Source: Achromobacter deleyi (GTDB taxonomy: Bacteria; Pseudomonadota; Gammaproteobacteria; Burkholderiales; Burkholderiaceae_B). Taken from it: DNA of 64,000 nt. Location of the stretch: positions 62,001-126,000 of the forward strand of contig NZ_CADIJO010000013.1 in the NCBI RefSeq assembly GCF_902859705.1, given 5' to 3'. The position numbers and the translations under genes are program-made. The notes beneath the pieces are model-generated. The model did not search any database and was not told the DNA's origin. It saw nothing but the letters and a program-made list of their open reading frames with translations. Shown here in pieces: positions 9,804 through 18,828 of the stretch (position 1 is the stretch's first letter; the number at the start of each line of letters is the position of its first letter).

Positions 9804-11270
9804 TCAGGACGTGATCTCGGCCGGGAAAATCTTGCGCAGCAGCGCGGCGCGCGGGCTGATCTCGCGCGCTTTCTGCAGCGGCGCGGGCAGGCCGCGGGCA
9901 ATGAAGTTGCCACGGCCGCGCGCGGCCTGCAGCACGCCGTCGTCCACGATCACCTCGCCGCGGCTGATGACGGTGGTGGGCCAGCCGGTGACCTGGCGGC
10001 CTTCGTAGGGGGTGTAGCCCACGGCGTCATGCAGGTCGTCGGCGCGCAGGGTCACCGTCTTTTCCGGGTCCCAGATCGCGATGTCGGCGTCGGCGCCCAC
10101 CGCCAGCGTGCCCTTCCTGGGGTACAGGCCATACATGCGGGCATGGTTGGTCGAGGTCAGCGCCACGAACTGCTGCAGCGTCAGGCGGCCGCTGCGCACG
10201 CCTTCGGAAAACAGCAGCGGCATGCGCACTTCCAGGCCCGGCAGGCCGTTGGCGATCTGCTTGAACGTGGTGGCGTCGCCGGCCGGCAGCTTGCCCGATT
10301 CGTCGTAGCGGTACGGCGCGTGATCGGACGACAACAGAGCCAGCGTGCCGCTGTCCAGGCTTTGCCACAACGCATGTTGCGACACCGGGTCGCGCGGCGG
10401 CGGGCTGCAGCAGAACTTGGCGCCTTCGACGCCGGGGATGTCGATGTCCTCGGCGGTCAGCAGCAGATAGTGCGGGCAGGTCTCGCCGTACACCGGCGCG
10501 CCCAGCGTCTGGGCGGCATGGATCGCCTGCGCGCCGCCCTGGGTCGACACGTGCACGATCAGCACCGGCACTTCCAGCACCGCGGCCAGGCTGATGGCGC
10601 GCTGCGTGGCTTCGCTTTCGGCGATCGGGTCATGGCTGACGGCGTGGTACTTGGGCGCGGTGTGGCCGGCCGCCAGCAAGTGGCGCGCGATCCAGCTGAT
10701 CACGTCGTTGTTCTCGGCATGCACCATCGGCAGCGCGCCTTCGCGTGCGGCAATGGCGAACACGTCCAGCAATTGGCGATCGTCCAGCTTGAGCTTGTCG
10801 TAGGTCATGAAGACCTTGAACGACGTGATGCCCGCGCGGATCAGCTCGGGCAGGTCGCGGTTCAGGGTCTCGGGCGTGGGGTCCGAAATGATCAGGTGGT
10901 AGCTGTAGTCGATCACCGACTTCTCGGCGGCCGACGCGGCATAGGCATCGGCAACCTGGCGCAGCGACTGGCCGCGATGCTGCGCGGCGAACGGCACGAT
11001 GGTGGTGTTGCCGCCATGCGCCGCGGACACGGACGCGGTGTACCAGTCGTCGGCGCACAGCACGCCCATGCTGGACAGCTGTTCCACGTGGCAATGGCTG
11101 TCGATGCCGCCCGGCATGACCAGCCGGCCGGTCGCATCGATGGCGCGCCGGCCCGGCGGTAGCGTCGCCGCGATGGCGGCAATGGCGCCATCGACGATAC
11201 CGATGTCGCCGACAAAGTCGGCCTCGGCCGTGACGATGCGGCCGTTGTGCAGGGTCAGATCGAAGGTCAT
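9804..11270 (-). CDS. D-hydantoinase / dihydropyrimidinase
   Basis: This 488-residue amidohydrolase opens hydantoin or dihydropyrimidine rings to N-carbamoyl products. All binuclear-zinc features are visible: His59 and His61 (DSHCHVEQ), the lysine that becomes carbamylated (Lys152, SFKVFMTY), His184 (MVHAEN), His240 (IVHVST) and Asp316 (SSDHAPY). The family's CPHYLLLT segment is also present. Length matches D-hydantoinases. ATG 11270 gives the standard N-terminus (MTFDLTLHNG) and has GGAA six bases upstream; longer frames add a non-homologous stretch. It is first in a two-gene operon with the carbamoylase. A racemase, transporter and LysR gene complete a hydantoin-to-D-amino-acid set. Confidence 0.92.
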   Translation of the reverse strand: MTFDLTLHNGRIVTAEADFVGDIGIVDGAIAAIAATLPPGRRAIDATGRLVMPGGIDSHCHVEQLSSMGVLCADDWYTASVSAAHGGNTTIVPFAAQHRGQSLRQVADAYAASAAEKSVIDYSYHLIISDPTPETLNRDLPELIRAGITSFKVFMTYDKLKLDDRQLLDVFAIAAREGALPMVHAENNDVISWIARHLLAAGHTAPKYHAVSHDPIAESEATQRAISLAAVLEVPVLIVHVSTQGGAQAIHAAQTLGAPVYGETCPHYLLLTAEDIDIPGVEGAKFCCSPPPRDPVSQHALWQSLDSGTLALLSSDHAPYRYDESGKLPAGDATTFKQIANGLPGLEVRMPLLFSEGVRSGRLTLQQFVALTSTNHARMYGLYPRKGTLAVGADADIAIWDPEKTVTLRADDLHDAVGYTPYEGRQVTGWPTTVISRGEVIVDDGVLQAARGRGNFIARGLPAPLQKAREISPRAALLRKIFPAEITS

Positions 11271-11596
11271 CAGAAGTTCCAACGCATGGGCAGGCGCACT
11301 ACGGCGCGCCTGGCGGAAGACCCCATCATGCATGCGTCGGCGCAAATCCGAAATGGCTCCAAAGCCCTCGCGCCACGTTACTCACGGCTCTTTCGAATAC
11401 GCCTTAACACATTGATTTCACTGACTATTCCCTATCATCAAGACGCCCCTCCCTGGTATCACGCATAACGCTGGATCATGGAGGCTATGCAAAGTTTTAT
11501 ATCGGGTTTCCCCGTGACGCGCGGGGCCCGCCGGACGCTCTGGCTCGAATCAATACAATAGGCATCCCTGATCGGAACCCGCCAGGACCGCACACC
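11271..11596. other. Divergent intergenic region upstream of hydantoinase
   Basis: No gene is seen. An AT-rich stretch at 11385-11460 probably holds the hydantoinase promoter, but no convincing -35/-10 pair was found. On the plus strand TACAAT at 11554-11559 could be the -10 of the exported-protein gene. A GC hairpin with arms CCCCG/CGGGG lies near 11512-11528. Confidence 0.5.
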
Positions 11597-13294
11597 GTGA
11601 CCCGCCTTTGCCCCACGCTTGCCCGTCTGCTCCTGACCGCCAGCCTGGGCCTGGCCCTGCCCGCCCATGCAGTGCCTGCCACGCCCGTGGTCACCGAGGC
11701 GCGCCAGACCCGCATAGCGCAGGTTGCCGACGCCCCCACCCGCCAGGCGCTGACCGAAATGCTGTTCATCCTGCACCAGCAATGGCGCAGCGAAGACATG
11801 CTGCGCCAGCCGCCGGCACAGACCTTGCATGCAGGGTCGCCCTTTCAGGCGGTCAACGACTACCCCGACACCGGCCGCATGGCCGACGTGTTCGCGGCCG
11901 GCGTGGTCGGCGCGCTGGACGAACGCGGCGACATCGGCGTGGTGGAACCCTTTGCCCTGCCCTATCCGCACACCTACACCTGGCGCAAGGTCCGCTTCCT
12001 GGATGGCGGCGACATCGCCCTGGACGCCCCCGCACGCAGCGGCGTGACCATCTCGGTCGGCCAGCAAGGCCAGGCGCTGACGCTGTCGCAGCCGGCCGGC
12101 GCGCTGCGCACGCCCGAATCGCTGGACGGCGAACTCACCATCGCGCTGCCCAAGTCCACGCCGCACGCCGATTTCACGCCCGCCGACCTCGGCAAGCCGC
12201 GCACGCTGGGCGACTTCGCCTTCACGCTGCGGTCCATCGACGGCCACCGCGTCGAGATCGGCGTCACCCAGGCCGACGGCGTCAGCCCGCAGGGCTTCAA
12301 CAGCAATGCGGTGCTGATCGAGGCGCTGGATGCGGGCGGGCAGCCCTTGTTCAATCACGTGCGCCTGTGGGGCAGCGCCACGCCGCTCGATGCCCGCGTG
12401 CAGGCATTCGACCACCTGAGCGCGCAGGCCGCCGCCGGCACGCTCACCGTGCCCGACACCGCCACGCTATTGGACCGGGCGGGTTTCCGTGAAACCGGCG
12501 GCCAGTTGCGGGCGCGCTACGCCTTCCAGGGCCAGGTGGCCCGGGTGCGCGTCACGCTGATGGTGCCAGGCGGGGCCACCTTGACGCGGCCGCTGGCGAC
12601 GTCGGTGCTGCCGCTGGGCCATACCCTGCGCAACATGGACCTGACGCCGTTGGCGCTGGCCGGCTCCGTCTACGACCACGTGGCCCCCGACCGCCCGCAG
12701 GAACTGTCGCGCCAGGACGTTGCCGCCCGCCTCACCACCGCGCGTATCGAACGCGAAGGCCAACCCGTCATCCGCTTCGGCTATCCCGACGTACTGAGCG
12801 ACCGCTTCATTGCCCCGGCCACGCGCTTCGGGCTGGACCGCGCGGTATCCGTCACCTTCCTGGACTCGCGGGGCAAGCCGATCAACGTGCGCGAAGGCCA
12901 GGCCTATGATCGGGTGGAAGACGGCATCCGTTTCGACCCACGGCAATTTCCCGTGGCGCCCGTGCGCGCCAAGGGCCGGCTGTCCGTCACCCGCATGATC
13001 TCGTTCGAACGCCATGCGCTACCCGTGGACGGTTCCGTGGCAGGCGTCACCGTCCGCGACAACCTGGTGCTGCTGGACCCGGCCAGGCTGCCCTACGTGC
13101 AGTCGCCCATGGTGCTGACCGCGGCCGATGCCACCGGCCGCGCGCTGCGCCAGACCGGCGCCATGGCCCTGGACAATACCGGCGGCCCGCCCGTCATGGC
13201 GGTTTTCTTCCAGGGGACAGTCGCGCGGCTGGACGCCACCCTGCCCGGCCCGGTCGAGACGGTGCCCGTGGATTTCGATGTCCCGCTACGCTGA
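11597..13294 (+). CDS. Exported protein of unknown function
   Basis: This 565-residue protein begins with GTG and a signal peptide: basic start, hydrophobic core LLLTASLGLALP, and AHA cleavage near residue 25. The mature part is beta-rich in character, without obvious enzyme motifs, Cys residues or membrane segments after the signal. It probably resides in the periplasm. It converges with the DKNYY gene. I do not recognise the family, and no function is proposed. Confidence 0.75.
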   Translation: MTRLCPTLARLLLTASLGLALPAHAVPATPVVTEARQTRIAQVADAPTRQALTEMLFILHQQWRSEDMLRQPPAQTLHAGSPFQAVNDYPDTGRMADVFAAGVVGALDERGDIGVVEPFALPYPHTYTWRKVRFLDGGDIALDAPARSGVTISVGQQGQALTLSQPAGALRTPESLDGELTIALPKSTPHADFTPADLGKPRTLGDFAFTLRSIDGHRVEIGVTQADGVSPQGFNSNAVLIEALDAGGQPLFNHVRLWGSATPLDARVQAFDHLSAQAAAGTLTVPDTATLLDRAGFRETGGQLRARYAFQGQVARVRVTLMVPGGATLTRPLATSVLPLGHTLRNMDLTPLALAGSVYDHVAPDRPQELSRQDVAARLTTARIEREGQPVIRFGYPDVLSDRFIAPATRFGLDRAVSVTFLDSRGKPINVREGQAYDRVEDGIRFDPRQFPVAPVRAKGRLSVTRMISFERHALPVDGSVAGVTVRDNLVLLDPARLPYVQSPMVLTAADATGRALRQTGAMALDNTGGPPVMAVFFQGTVARLDATLPGPVETVPVDFDVPLR

Positions 13295-13312
13295 CAGCCC
13301 TTGTCCGCGCCT

Positions 13313-14446
13313 TCAGCCGCCCCGCGCCAGGCGGTGCCACCACCAGTCGTGCAGGTCAGGGCTGGCTTCGAAGTAGGCCCGCCAGTCTTCGACGCATTGC
13401 GCCGGGGCCAGCGCGACGCCGCGGGCATAAGGCCGGTGACGGTCACTGGCGGCGCGCTGGCCTGAGCGGCCCTGCACGCCGGGTTCGCCCGGGCCTGGCA
13501 CGACGAAGGTCGCGGCATCCGCGCCGTCCAACACCTGCTTGGCTTCCAGATACCAGACGGTCGCGCCGTCGGTGGCATAACCATGCCCCAGGTCGCGAAA
13601 GGCCTCGGGCCGCGCGCCCTTCAGGCGGGCGCCGTAGAAGTACACCGCCTCGCGGTCGCGGGCGATGACGCTGACGTCGAACAAGGGTTCGCGCGCAACG
13701 TCGCGGTAATTCAGCCGCAGCTCGGGCACGACCTCGAACGCCTCGGCGCTTTTCGTACGGATCGTCTTGCCCGTGATGTAGTAGGCCCGCGTCGCATCGC
13801 GTGCGTAGCGCAGGTTCAGCGCCTGGAAGCTGGCGCGGTCGGCGCCGTCCACCACGTACCAGTACGGGGTCGGGCGCGAGCCGAATTCCCCCTGGCCATA
13901 GAGGTGATTCCTGTCGCGCAGCCAGCGCCCGCCCACTGGCTCGAAGCTGGGCGCATCGACGGCCAGCGCCTGGCCCTGGCGATCGGTCAGCGCGCGGCCA
14001 TTGAAATACACAGTCATGCCATCGTGGATATAGCCGCAAAGCGAGGCTTCCGGGTGCGCCGCGATCCAGGTGGCAGGCCAGCCACAATCGGCGAACGGAC
14101 CGATATAGGGGTTGCGCCGCACCGCCTCGCGGATGTGCCAGGTGCCACGCAATACCGCCGCGTCTTCCGGCGGCACCTTCCAGCGCGGCGGCAGCACCCG
14201 GCGGTAGATCTCGCTGTCGTCCAGGCCTTTGAAATACGCGCGCCGGGCGCTGTCATCCCCGGCATACGGAAACCACTTGTAGATGCCGTGCAGGCGGTCC
14301 CATTGCGGTTCGGTCAGGCCGATGCGCGCCAGCACTTCTTGCCGCGTCCGCCCGGCCGCCAGGAACAGATTGGCGGCCTCGAACGTGTCGTAGGCAATGA
14401 TGGGCGCGTCCGGGCTGCCCGGGAAAGCGTCTGCGTGTTCAGTCAT
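13313..14446 (-). CDS. DKNYY-repeat protein
   Basis: This 377-residue protein contains several copies of the pattern typical of the DKNYY family: an Asp, then a hydrophobic-Tyr-Tyr strand, a turn, then Ala-Asp-xx-Ser/Thr-Phe. Examples are RDATRAYYITGKTI, DREAVYFYGARLKGARPEAF and DGATVWYLEAKQVLDGADAATF. There is no signal peptide. An upstream ATG at 14560 would overlap the neighbouring gene, so 14446 is preferred, although its ribosome site is weak. Members are of unknown function. The small secreted protein upstream on the same strand is its likely partner. Confidence 0.75.
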   Translation of the reverse strand: MTEHADAFPGSPDAPIIAYDTFEAANLFLAAGRTRQEVLARIGLTEPQWDRLHGIYKWFPYAGDDSARRAYFKGLDDSEIYRRVLPPRWKVPPEDAAVLRGTWHIREAVRRNPYIGPFADCGWPATWIAAHPEASLCGYIHDGMTVYFNGRALTDRQGQALAVDAPSFEPVGGRWLRDRNHLYGQGEFGSRPTPYWYVVDGADRASFQALNLRYARDATRAYYITGKTIRTKSAEAFEVVPELRLNYRDVAREPLFDVSVIARDREAVYFYGARLKGARPEAFRDLGHGYATDGATVWYLEAKQVLDGADAATFVVPGPGEPGVQGRSGQRAASDRHRPYARGVALAPAQCVEDWRAYFEASPDLHDWWWHRLARGG

Positions 14447-14493
14447 GGCAAGGTCGGGTCGGCGCAACCATGGGGGCTGTATGCAATGCGGCG

Positions 14494-14973
14494 TCAGTCG
14501 CCCAGCGACGGCCGCAGCGTTTCGGTAATGGTATCGATATTGGCGGGCGTGACCTGCCACCGATGCGGATCGTCGTATTCAAAATCGGCGTTGGCGCGGC
14601 GGGTGTCGCGGTTGAACTGGAACAGCATCTTGATGAAGCCCTTGTCCGCCTGCGGCCGCAGCCACTCGCGGTAGCGCTGCACTTCGCGCTCGATGGGGTC
14701 TTCCAGAAAGGCCACGGCGTGGGGCTGGCCCGCGCGGTCGTAGGCGTAGCCATAGCTTTCGTTCACGTCGCCGTCGCCGTCCACGCCGAATACCGCGGTC
14801 ACTTCCACCCAATCGATGCCGGCCAGCTCGTCGCTGTGGGCGATCTCGCGCGCAATCGCCTGCATCAACACCGTGTTCTGCGTGACCGCCTGCGCGGCCC
14901 CGCCGCCCGACAGGCCGATGACGGTCAACATGCCGCCCAGCCATCCCGCAAGCATCCTGCTGCTGTACTTCAT
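14494..14973 (-). CDS. Small secreted protein with a YezG/DUF600-like C-terminus
   Basis: This 159-residue protein has an N-terminal signal peptide (Lys-Tyr-Ser-Ser-Arg, then a hydrophobic Gly/Leu core, cleavage after AQA near 29). The remainder is acidic and aromatic. Its end (FIKMLFQFNRDTRRANADFEYDD, then RWQVTPANIDTITETLRP) resembles the C-terminal part of the DUF600 (YezG-type) immunity family. Conventional members are cytosolic, so the exported form is odd. It is 47 bp upstream of the DKNYY gene on the same strand. The family placement is tentative. Confidence 0.65.
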   Translation of the reverse strand: MKYSSRMLAGWLGGMLTVIGLSGGGAAQAVTQNTVLMQAIAREIAHSDELAGIDWVEVTAVFGVDGDGDVNESYGYAYDRAGQPHAVAFLEDPIEREVQRYREWLRPQADKGFIKMLFQFNRDTRRANADFEYDDPHRWQVTPANIDTITETLRPSLGD

Positions 14974-15095
14974 GGGGCCTCCCTCAGCAACGTCTCATTG
15001 TTCATGGCGATCTGTCTCGTCCGTGCATTTTCCACGGTTTTCGCCCAGACCCCCAGGGTACATTCGCGGCGATTTCCCATTCCAGAGGCCTTCCC

Positions 15096-16130
15096 ATGTC
15101 GCATTCCTTCGCGCCCCGCATCATCGCCCTGACACTGGCCGCCATCGCCAGCGCCCACGCCCAGCCCGCGCCCGACGCGGCCACCCGGGTCACGGTCGAC
15201 AACTTCGCCCGCGCCGAGTCCGACCTGTACCTGGGCAAGATGGTGGCCGACGGCGGCCTGGGCAAATTCGTGCACAGCCGCGCCATGGTCGCCATCGATG
15301 CCCAGAACGTCATCCGCATGAATCGCGACACGCTGTATTCGCAGGCCGTCTTCGACCTGGACGCCGGCCCCGTCACGATCACGCTGCCCGAAGCCGGCAA
15401 GCGCTTCATGTCGACCCTGGTCGTCGACGAAAACCATTATGTTCCCGCCGTGTTCTACGGCGCCGGCACCCACACGCTGAAAAAAGAGGATATCGGCACC
15501 CGCTACGTGTTCGTTGCCATCCGCACCCTGGTCGACCCCGCCGACCCAAAGGACCTGGCGCAAGTGCACGCGCTGCAAGACGCCATCAAGGTCAGCCAGA
15601 CCCAGCCCGGCGCCTTCACCGTGCCCAAGTGGGACCCGACCAGCCAGAACAAGGTGCGAGACGCCCTGCTGGTGCTGGCCGCCACCATGCCGAACTACGA
15701 CCGCGCCTTCGGCACCGCGGCCACGGTGGACCCGATCCAGCATCTGCTGGGCACCGCGGCCGGCTGGGGCGGCAACCCCGCCAAGGACGCCACCTACCTG
15801 AACGGCAAGATCGCGCAGAACGACGGCAAGGTCGTATACCGGCTCAAGGTCGACAAGGTGCCGGTCAAGAGTTTCTGGTCGGTCAGCGTCTACAACGCCG
15901 AAGGCTATTTCCAGAAGAACCCGTACGACGCCTATTCGTTGAACAACCTCACCGCCAAGCAAGGCAGCGACGGCTCGATCCTCATCCAGTTCGGCGGCTG
16001 CGACGGCAAGATCGCGAACTGCCTGCCCATCATGCCGGGCTGGAACTACACGGTCAGGCTATATCAGCCCGGTGACGAGATCCTGAATGGTTCGTGGCGC
16101 TTTCCCGACCCGCAGCCCGTCGCGCCCTGA
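15096..16130 (+). CDS. DUF1254/DUF1214 domain exported protein
   Basis: This 344-residue protein has a signal peptide cleaved near Ala-His-Ala (residues 20-22). It has the DUF1254 pattern in the N-terminal half (NRDTLYSQAVFDLDAGPVTI, then MSTLVVDENHY) and the DUF1214 pattern in the C-terminal third (KSFWSVSVYNAEGYFQKNPYDAYSLNN). Two Cys near the C-terminus (GGCDGKIANCLP) could form a disulfide. The family is widespread in proteobacteria and of unknown activity. AGAGG lies seven bases before the ATG. It is divergent from the small secreted protein gene. Confidence 0.85.
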   Translation: MSHSFAPRIIALTLAAIASAHAQPAPDAATRVTVDNFARAESDLYLGKMVADGGLGKFVHSRAMVAIDAQNVIRMNRDTLYSQAVFDLDAGPVTITLPEAGKRFMSTLVVDENHYVPAVFYGAGTHTLKKEDIGTRYVFVAIRTLVDPADPKDLAQVHALQDAIKVSQTQPGAFTVPKWDPTSQNKVRDALLVLAATMPNYDRAFGTAATVDPIQHLLGTAAGWGGNPAKDATYLNGKIAQNDGKVVYRLKVDKVPVKSFWSVSVYNAEGYFQKNPYDAYSLNNLTAKQGSDGSILIQFGGCDGKIANCLPIMPGWNYTVRLYQPGDEILNGSWRFPDPQPVAP

Positions 16131-16362
16131 GTCCGCAGCAAGTCTGCCTGGGCCGGCCCACGCGTGAGACACACGCCCCCACGCCGGCCCAGCAACAAAA
16201 TTCTTGCACTTGCAACAGAGCGTGGCTCGGGTGCCTGCGCGCCCAGCCGCTGACGTATCCTCTTTCGCACAACCAATAGCGATAAACCGGCTGGGGACAG
16301 GCCTCTTTTCCATTCCGATGGCGGACACGCCATGGCCCCTGCCATTCGGAGAGGAGAAGACG

Positions 16363-17790
16363 TTGGCCAATACCCCCAACACGGAACTCAAAGGCGGCCT
16401 GAAATCGCGCCATCTCACGATGATGTCCATCGCCGGTGTCATCGGCGCGGCGCTGTTCGTGGGCTCGGGCAAGCAGATCGCGCTGGCCGGCCCGGCCGTC
16501 ATCCTGGCCTACATCGGCGGCGGCCTGCTGGTCATCCTGGCCATGCGCATGCTGGGCGAAATGGCCGTGGCCCAGCCCGACACCGGTTCGTTTTCCACCT
16601 ACGCCGACCGCGCCATCGGGCGCTGGGCCGGCTTCACCATCGGCTGGCTCTACTGGTATTTCTGGGCGCTGCTGATGGGCTGGGAAGCCTACGTCGCCGG
16701 CCAGATCCTGCACGGCTGGTTCCCCATGGTGCCGGCCTGGGGCTACGGCCTTCTGGTCACCGTGTCGCTCATCGTCGTCAACTTCCTGAACGTGCGCAAC
16801 TACGGTGAATTCGAATTCTGGTTCGCCCTCATCAAGGTCGTGGCCATCGTCATCTTCCTCATCATGGGCAGCCTGGCGCTGGTGCACGTGTGGCCGTGGG
16901 GCAATGCCAACGGCTGGTCGCACCTGACCAGCCAGGGCTTCATGCCCAACGGGCCCAAGGCCGTGGTGGTGGCGCTGCTGGGCGTGATGTTCGCCTTCAT
17001 CGGCGCCGAGATCGTCACCGTCGCCGCCGCCGAATCCGCCAACCCGGGCCGCGAAATCATCAAGACCACGCGCTCGGTGGTCTGGCGCATCTGCCTGTTC
17101 TACGTGGGGTCGATCTTCATCGTCGTGTGCCTGGTGCCCTATAACGCGCCCGCCCTGACCGACCCCACCCACGGCACCTACAACGTGGCGCTGGACGCGC
17201 TGGGCATTCCGCACGCGCAGCTGATCGTGAACTTCATCGTGCTGACCTCGGTGTGCAGCTGCTTCAACTCGGCGCTGTACACGGCCTCGCGCATGCTCTA
17301 TTCGCTGTCCAAACGCGGCGACGCCCACCACATCATGCAGATCACCGGCCGCGACACCGGCACGCCCTATGTCGGCGTGCTGATTTCCAGCGTCTTCGCC
17401 TTCGTCGCCGTATGGATGATGGCCACGTCCAAGATGGACGTGTACGACGTGCTGATGCAGGCCACCGGCACCATCGCCCTGTTCGTCTACCTGGCCATCG
17501 CCTGCTCGCAGCTGCGCATGCGCCAGCGCCTGCAGGCACAGGGCGTGGAACTGAAATTCAAGATGTGGCTGTTTCCGTGGCTGACCTACCTGGTCATCGT
17601 CTGCATCATCGCGGCGCTGGTGACGATGGTGCTGGAAGGCACGTACCGCAACGAGGTGCTGTACACGGCGATACTCGCGGCGGTGATCGTGACGATGGGC
17701 ATTGTTGCGCAGTGGCGGGGTATTGGCACGCGCCGCGACGAACCCGCGAACATCGAAGGCAGTGCGCGGCTGTCGGAGAACAGTGCCTAG
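16363..17790 (+). CDS. Amino acid permease, APC superfamily (GabP/AnsP-like)
   Basis: This 475-residue inner-membrane transporter has about twelve hydrophobic segments. The diagnostic N-terminal motif LKSRHLTMMSIAGVIGAALFVGSG resembles AAT-family permeases for GABA, asparagine or aromatic amino acids; the EIVTVAAAES motif near residue 220 is also conserved. Start: TTG 16363 is preferred because a near-perfect GGAGAGGAG lies six bases upstream and the protein then matches the family length. ATG 16318 has no such site. It faces the CobW-ending operon tail-to-tail, so it is probably a separate unit. The substrate is unknown; a product of the adjacent amidase pathway is conceivable. Confidence 0.9.
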   Translation: MANTPNTELKGGLKSRHLTMMSIAGVIGAALFVGSGKQIALAGPAVILAYIGGGLLVILAMRMLGEMAVAQPDTGSFSTYADRAIGRWAGFTIGWLYWYFWALLMGWEAYVAGQILHGWFPMVPAWGYGLLVTVSLIVVNFLNVRNYGEFEFWFALIKVVAIVIFLIMGSLALVHVWPWGNANGWSHLTSQGFMPNGPKAVVVALLGVMFAFIGAEIVTVAAAESANPGREIIKTTRSVVWRICLFYVGSIFIVVCLVPYNAPALTDPTHGTYNVALDALGIPHAQLIVNFIVLTSVCSCFNSALYTASRMLYSLSKRGDAHHIMQITGRDTGTPYVGVLISSVFAFVAVWMMATSKMDVYDVLMQATGTIALFVYLAIACSQLRMRQRLQAQGVELKFKMWLFPWLTYLVIVCIIAALVTMVLEGTYRNEVLYTAILAAVIVTMGIVAQWRGIGTRRDEPANIEGSARLSENSA

Positions 17791-17832
17791 CCGTGCGATA
17801 CGCGGGGACGATACGCAGCGGCGCGGCCGCCA

Positions 17833-18825
17833 TCAATCCAGCAGCCGCATCACCTCGGCCAGATCGTCTGCCGCCACGTCCCTGGCAATGATCACCATCG
17901 CCCCCACCTGCCGCGCGCCCTCATCGACGCGCAGGGGCTCGGGGGCATTGAACAGGTGATGCACGCCATGCACCGCGCGGATCGTGCCGTCGGTCCAGCG
18001 CAGCAGGCCCTTGGCCCGCAGCAGGCGGTCACCGAAATCCCGTTGCATCGCCCGGACCCAGGCGGCGTAGCGGTCCCAGCCCAGCGGGCCCTGCTGGCGC
18101 CATAGATATGAGGCAATGCCGTAGCGCAGCACATGAGCAATGGGCGTGGACAGGCCTGCCGCCTGCGCGGGCACGGCCTCAAGGTGGCCGGCCGTCAGTC
18201 CGTCGAACAGATCGTGCGCCTGGTGGTCCAGCGCGGTGGGCGTGGTTTCCAGCACCCGCGCCGTGGGATTGCGCGACGCGAGCAATTGCCGGGCGGTGTC
18301 GATCGCCGCGGGGCCGGCGATGTCGGTCTTGGTGAGGGCAATGCGGTCGGCGATGGCGATCTGCGTAGCCGCCTCCCGGTAGGCCTGCACCGACTCGACG
18401 CCATGCACCGCATCCAGTGTCGCGACGGCACCGCCGAAGCGGTAGTGCCGGGCAATCAGCGTGTCCGACGCCAGCGTGTTGATCACCGGCCCCGGGTCCG
18501 CCAGACCCGAGGTTTCCACCACCACCCGCGCAAACGCCGGCAGTTCTCCGCGCTTGCGGCGGTAATACAGCGATTCCAGCGTCTCGGCCAGCGAGCCGCT
18601 GCCCGCGCAGCACAGGCAACCGGAATCGAGCAGCACGATGTCACTATCGTTGGCCTGCCCGACCAGCAGGTGGTCCAGGCCGACCTCGCCAAACTCGTTG
18701 ATGACCACCGCCGTGTCCTGGAACGCGGCGCTGCGCACCAGGCGCGACAGCAAGGTGGTCTTGCCGCTGCCCAGGAACCCGGTCAGCAGGTACACCGGCA
18801 AGGCGGACGTGTCGGCCAGGCTCAT
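17833..18825 (-). CDS. CobW/COG0523-family GTPase metallochaperone
   Basis: This 330-residue protein has Walker A GFLGSGKT (16-23), the metal-binding GCLCC motif (Cys70, Cys72, Cys73) that follows a hydrophobic strand, the switch segment VVVETSGLADPGPV, the guanine-specifying TKTD, and a CobW C-terminal domain (about 225-330). COG0523 proteins deliver Zn, Co or Fe to client enzymes using GTP. Here it is last in a four-gene operon, three bases after the isochorismatase-type amidase gene. Its probable client is the metal-dependent cyclic amidase of that operon. That assignment is contextual. Confidence 0.9.
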   Translation of the reverse strand: MSLADTSALPVYLLTGFLGSGKTTLLSRLVRSAAFQDTAVVINEFGEVGLDHLLVGQANDSDIVLLDSGCLCCAGSGSLAETLESLYYRRKRGELPAFARVVVETSGLADPGPVINTLASDTLIARHYRFGGAVATLDAVHGVESVQAYREAATQIAIADRIALTKTDIAGPAAIDTARQLLASRNPTARVLETTPTALDHQAHDLFDGLTAGHLEAVPAQAAGLSTPIAHVLRYGIASYLWRQQGPLGWDRYAAWVRAMQRDFGDRLLRAKGLLRWTDGTIRAVHGVHHLFNAPEPLRVDEGARQVGAMVIIARDVAADDLAEVMRLLD

Positions 18826-18828
18826 GGC

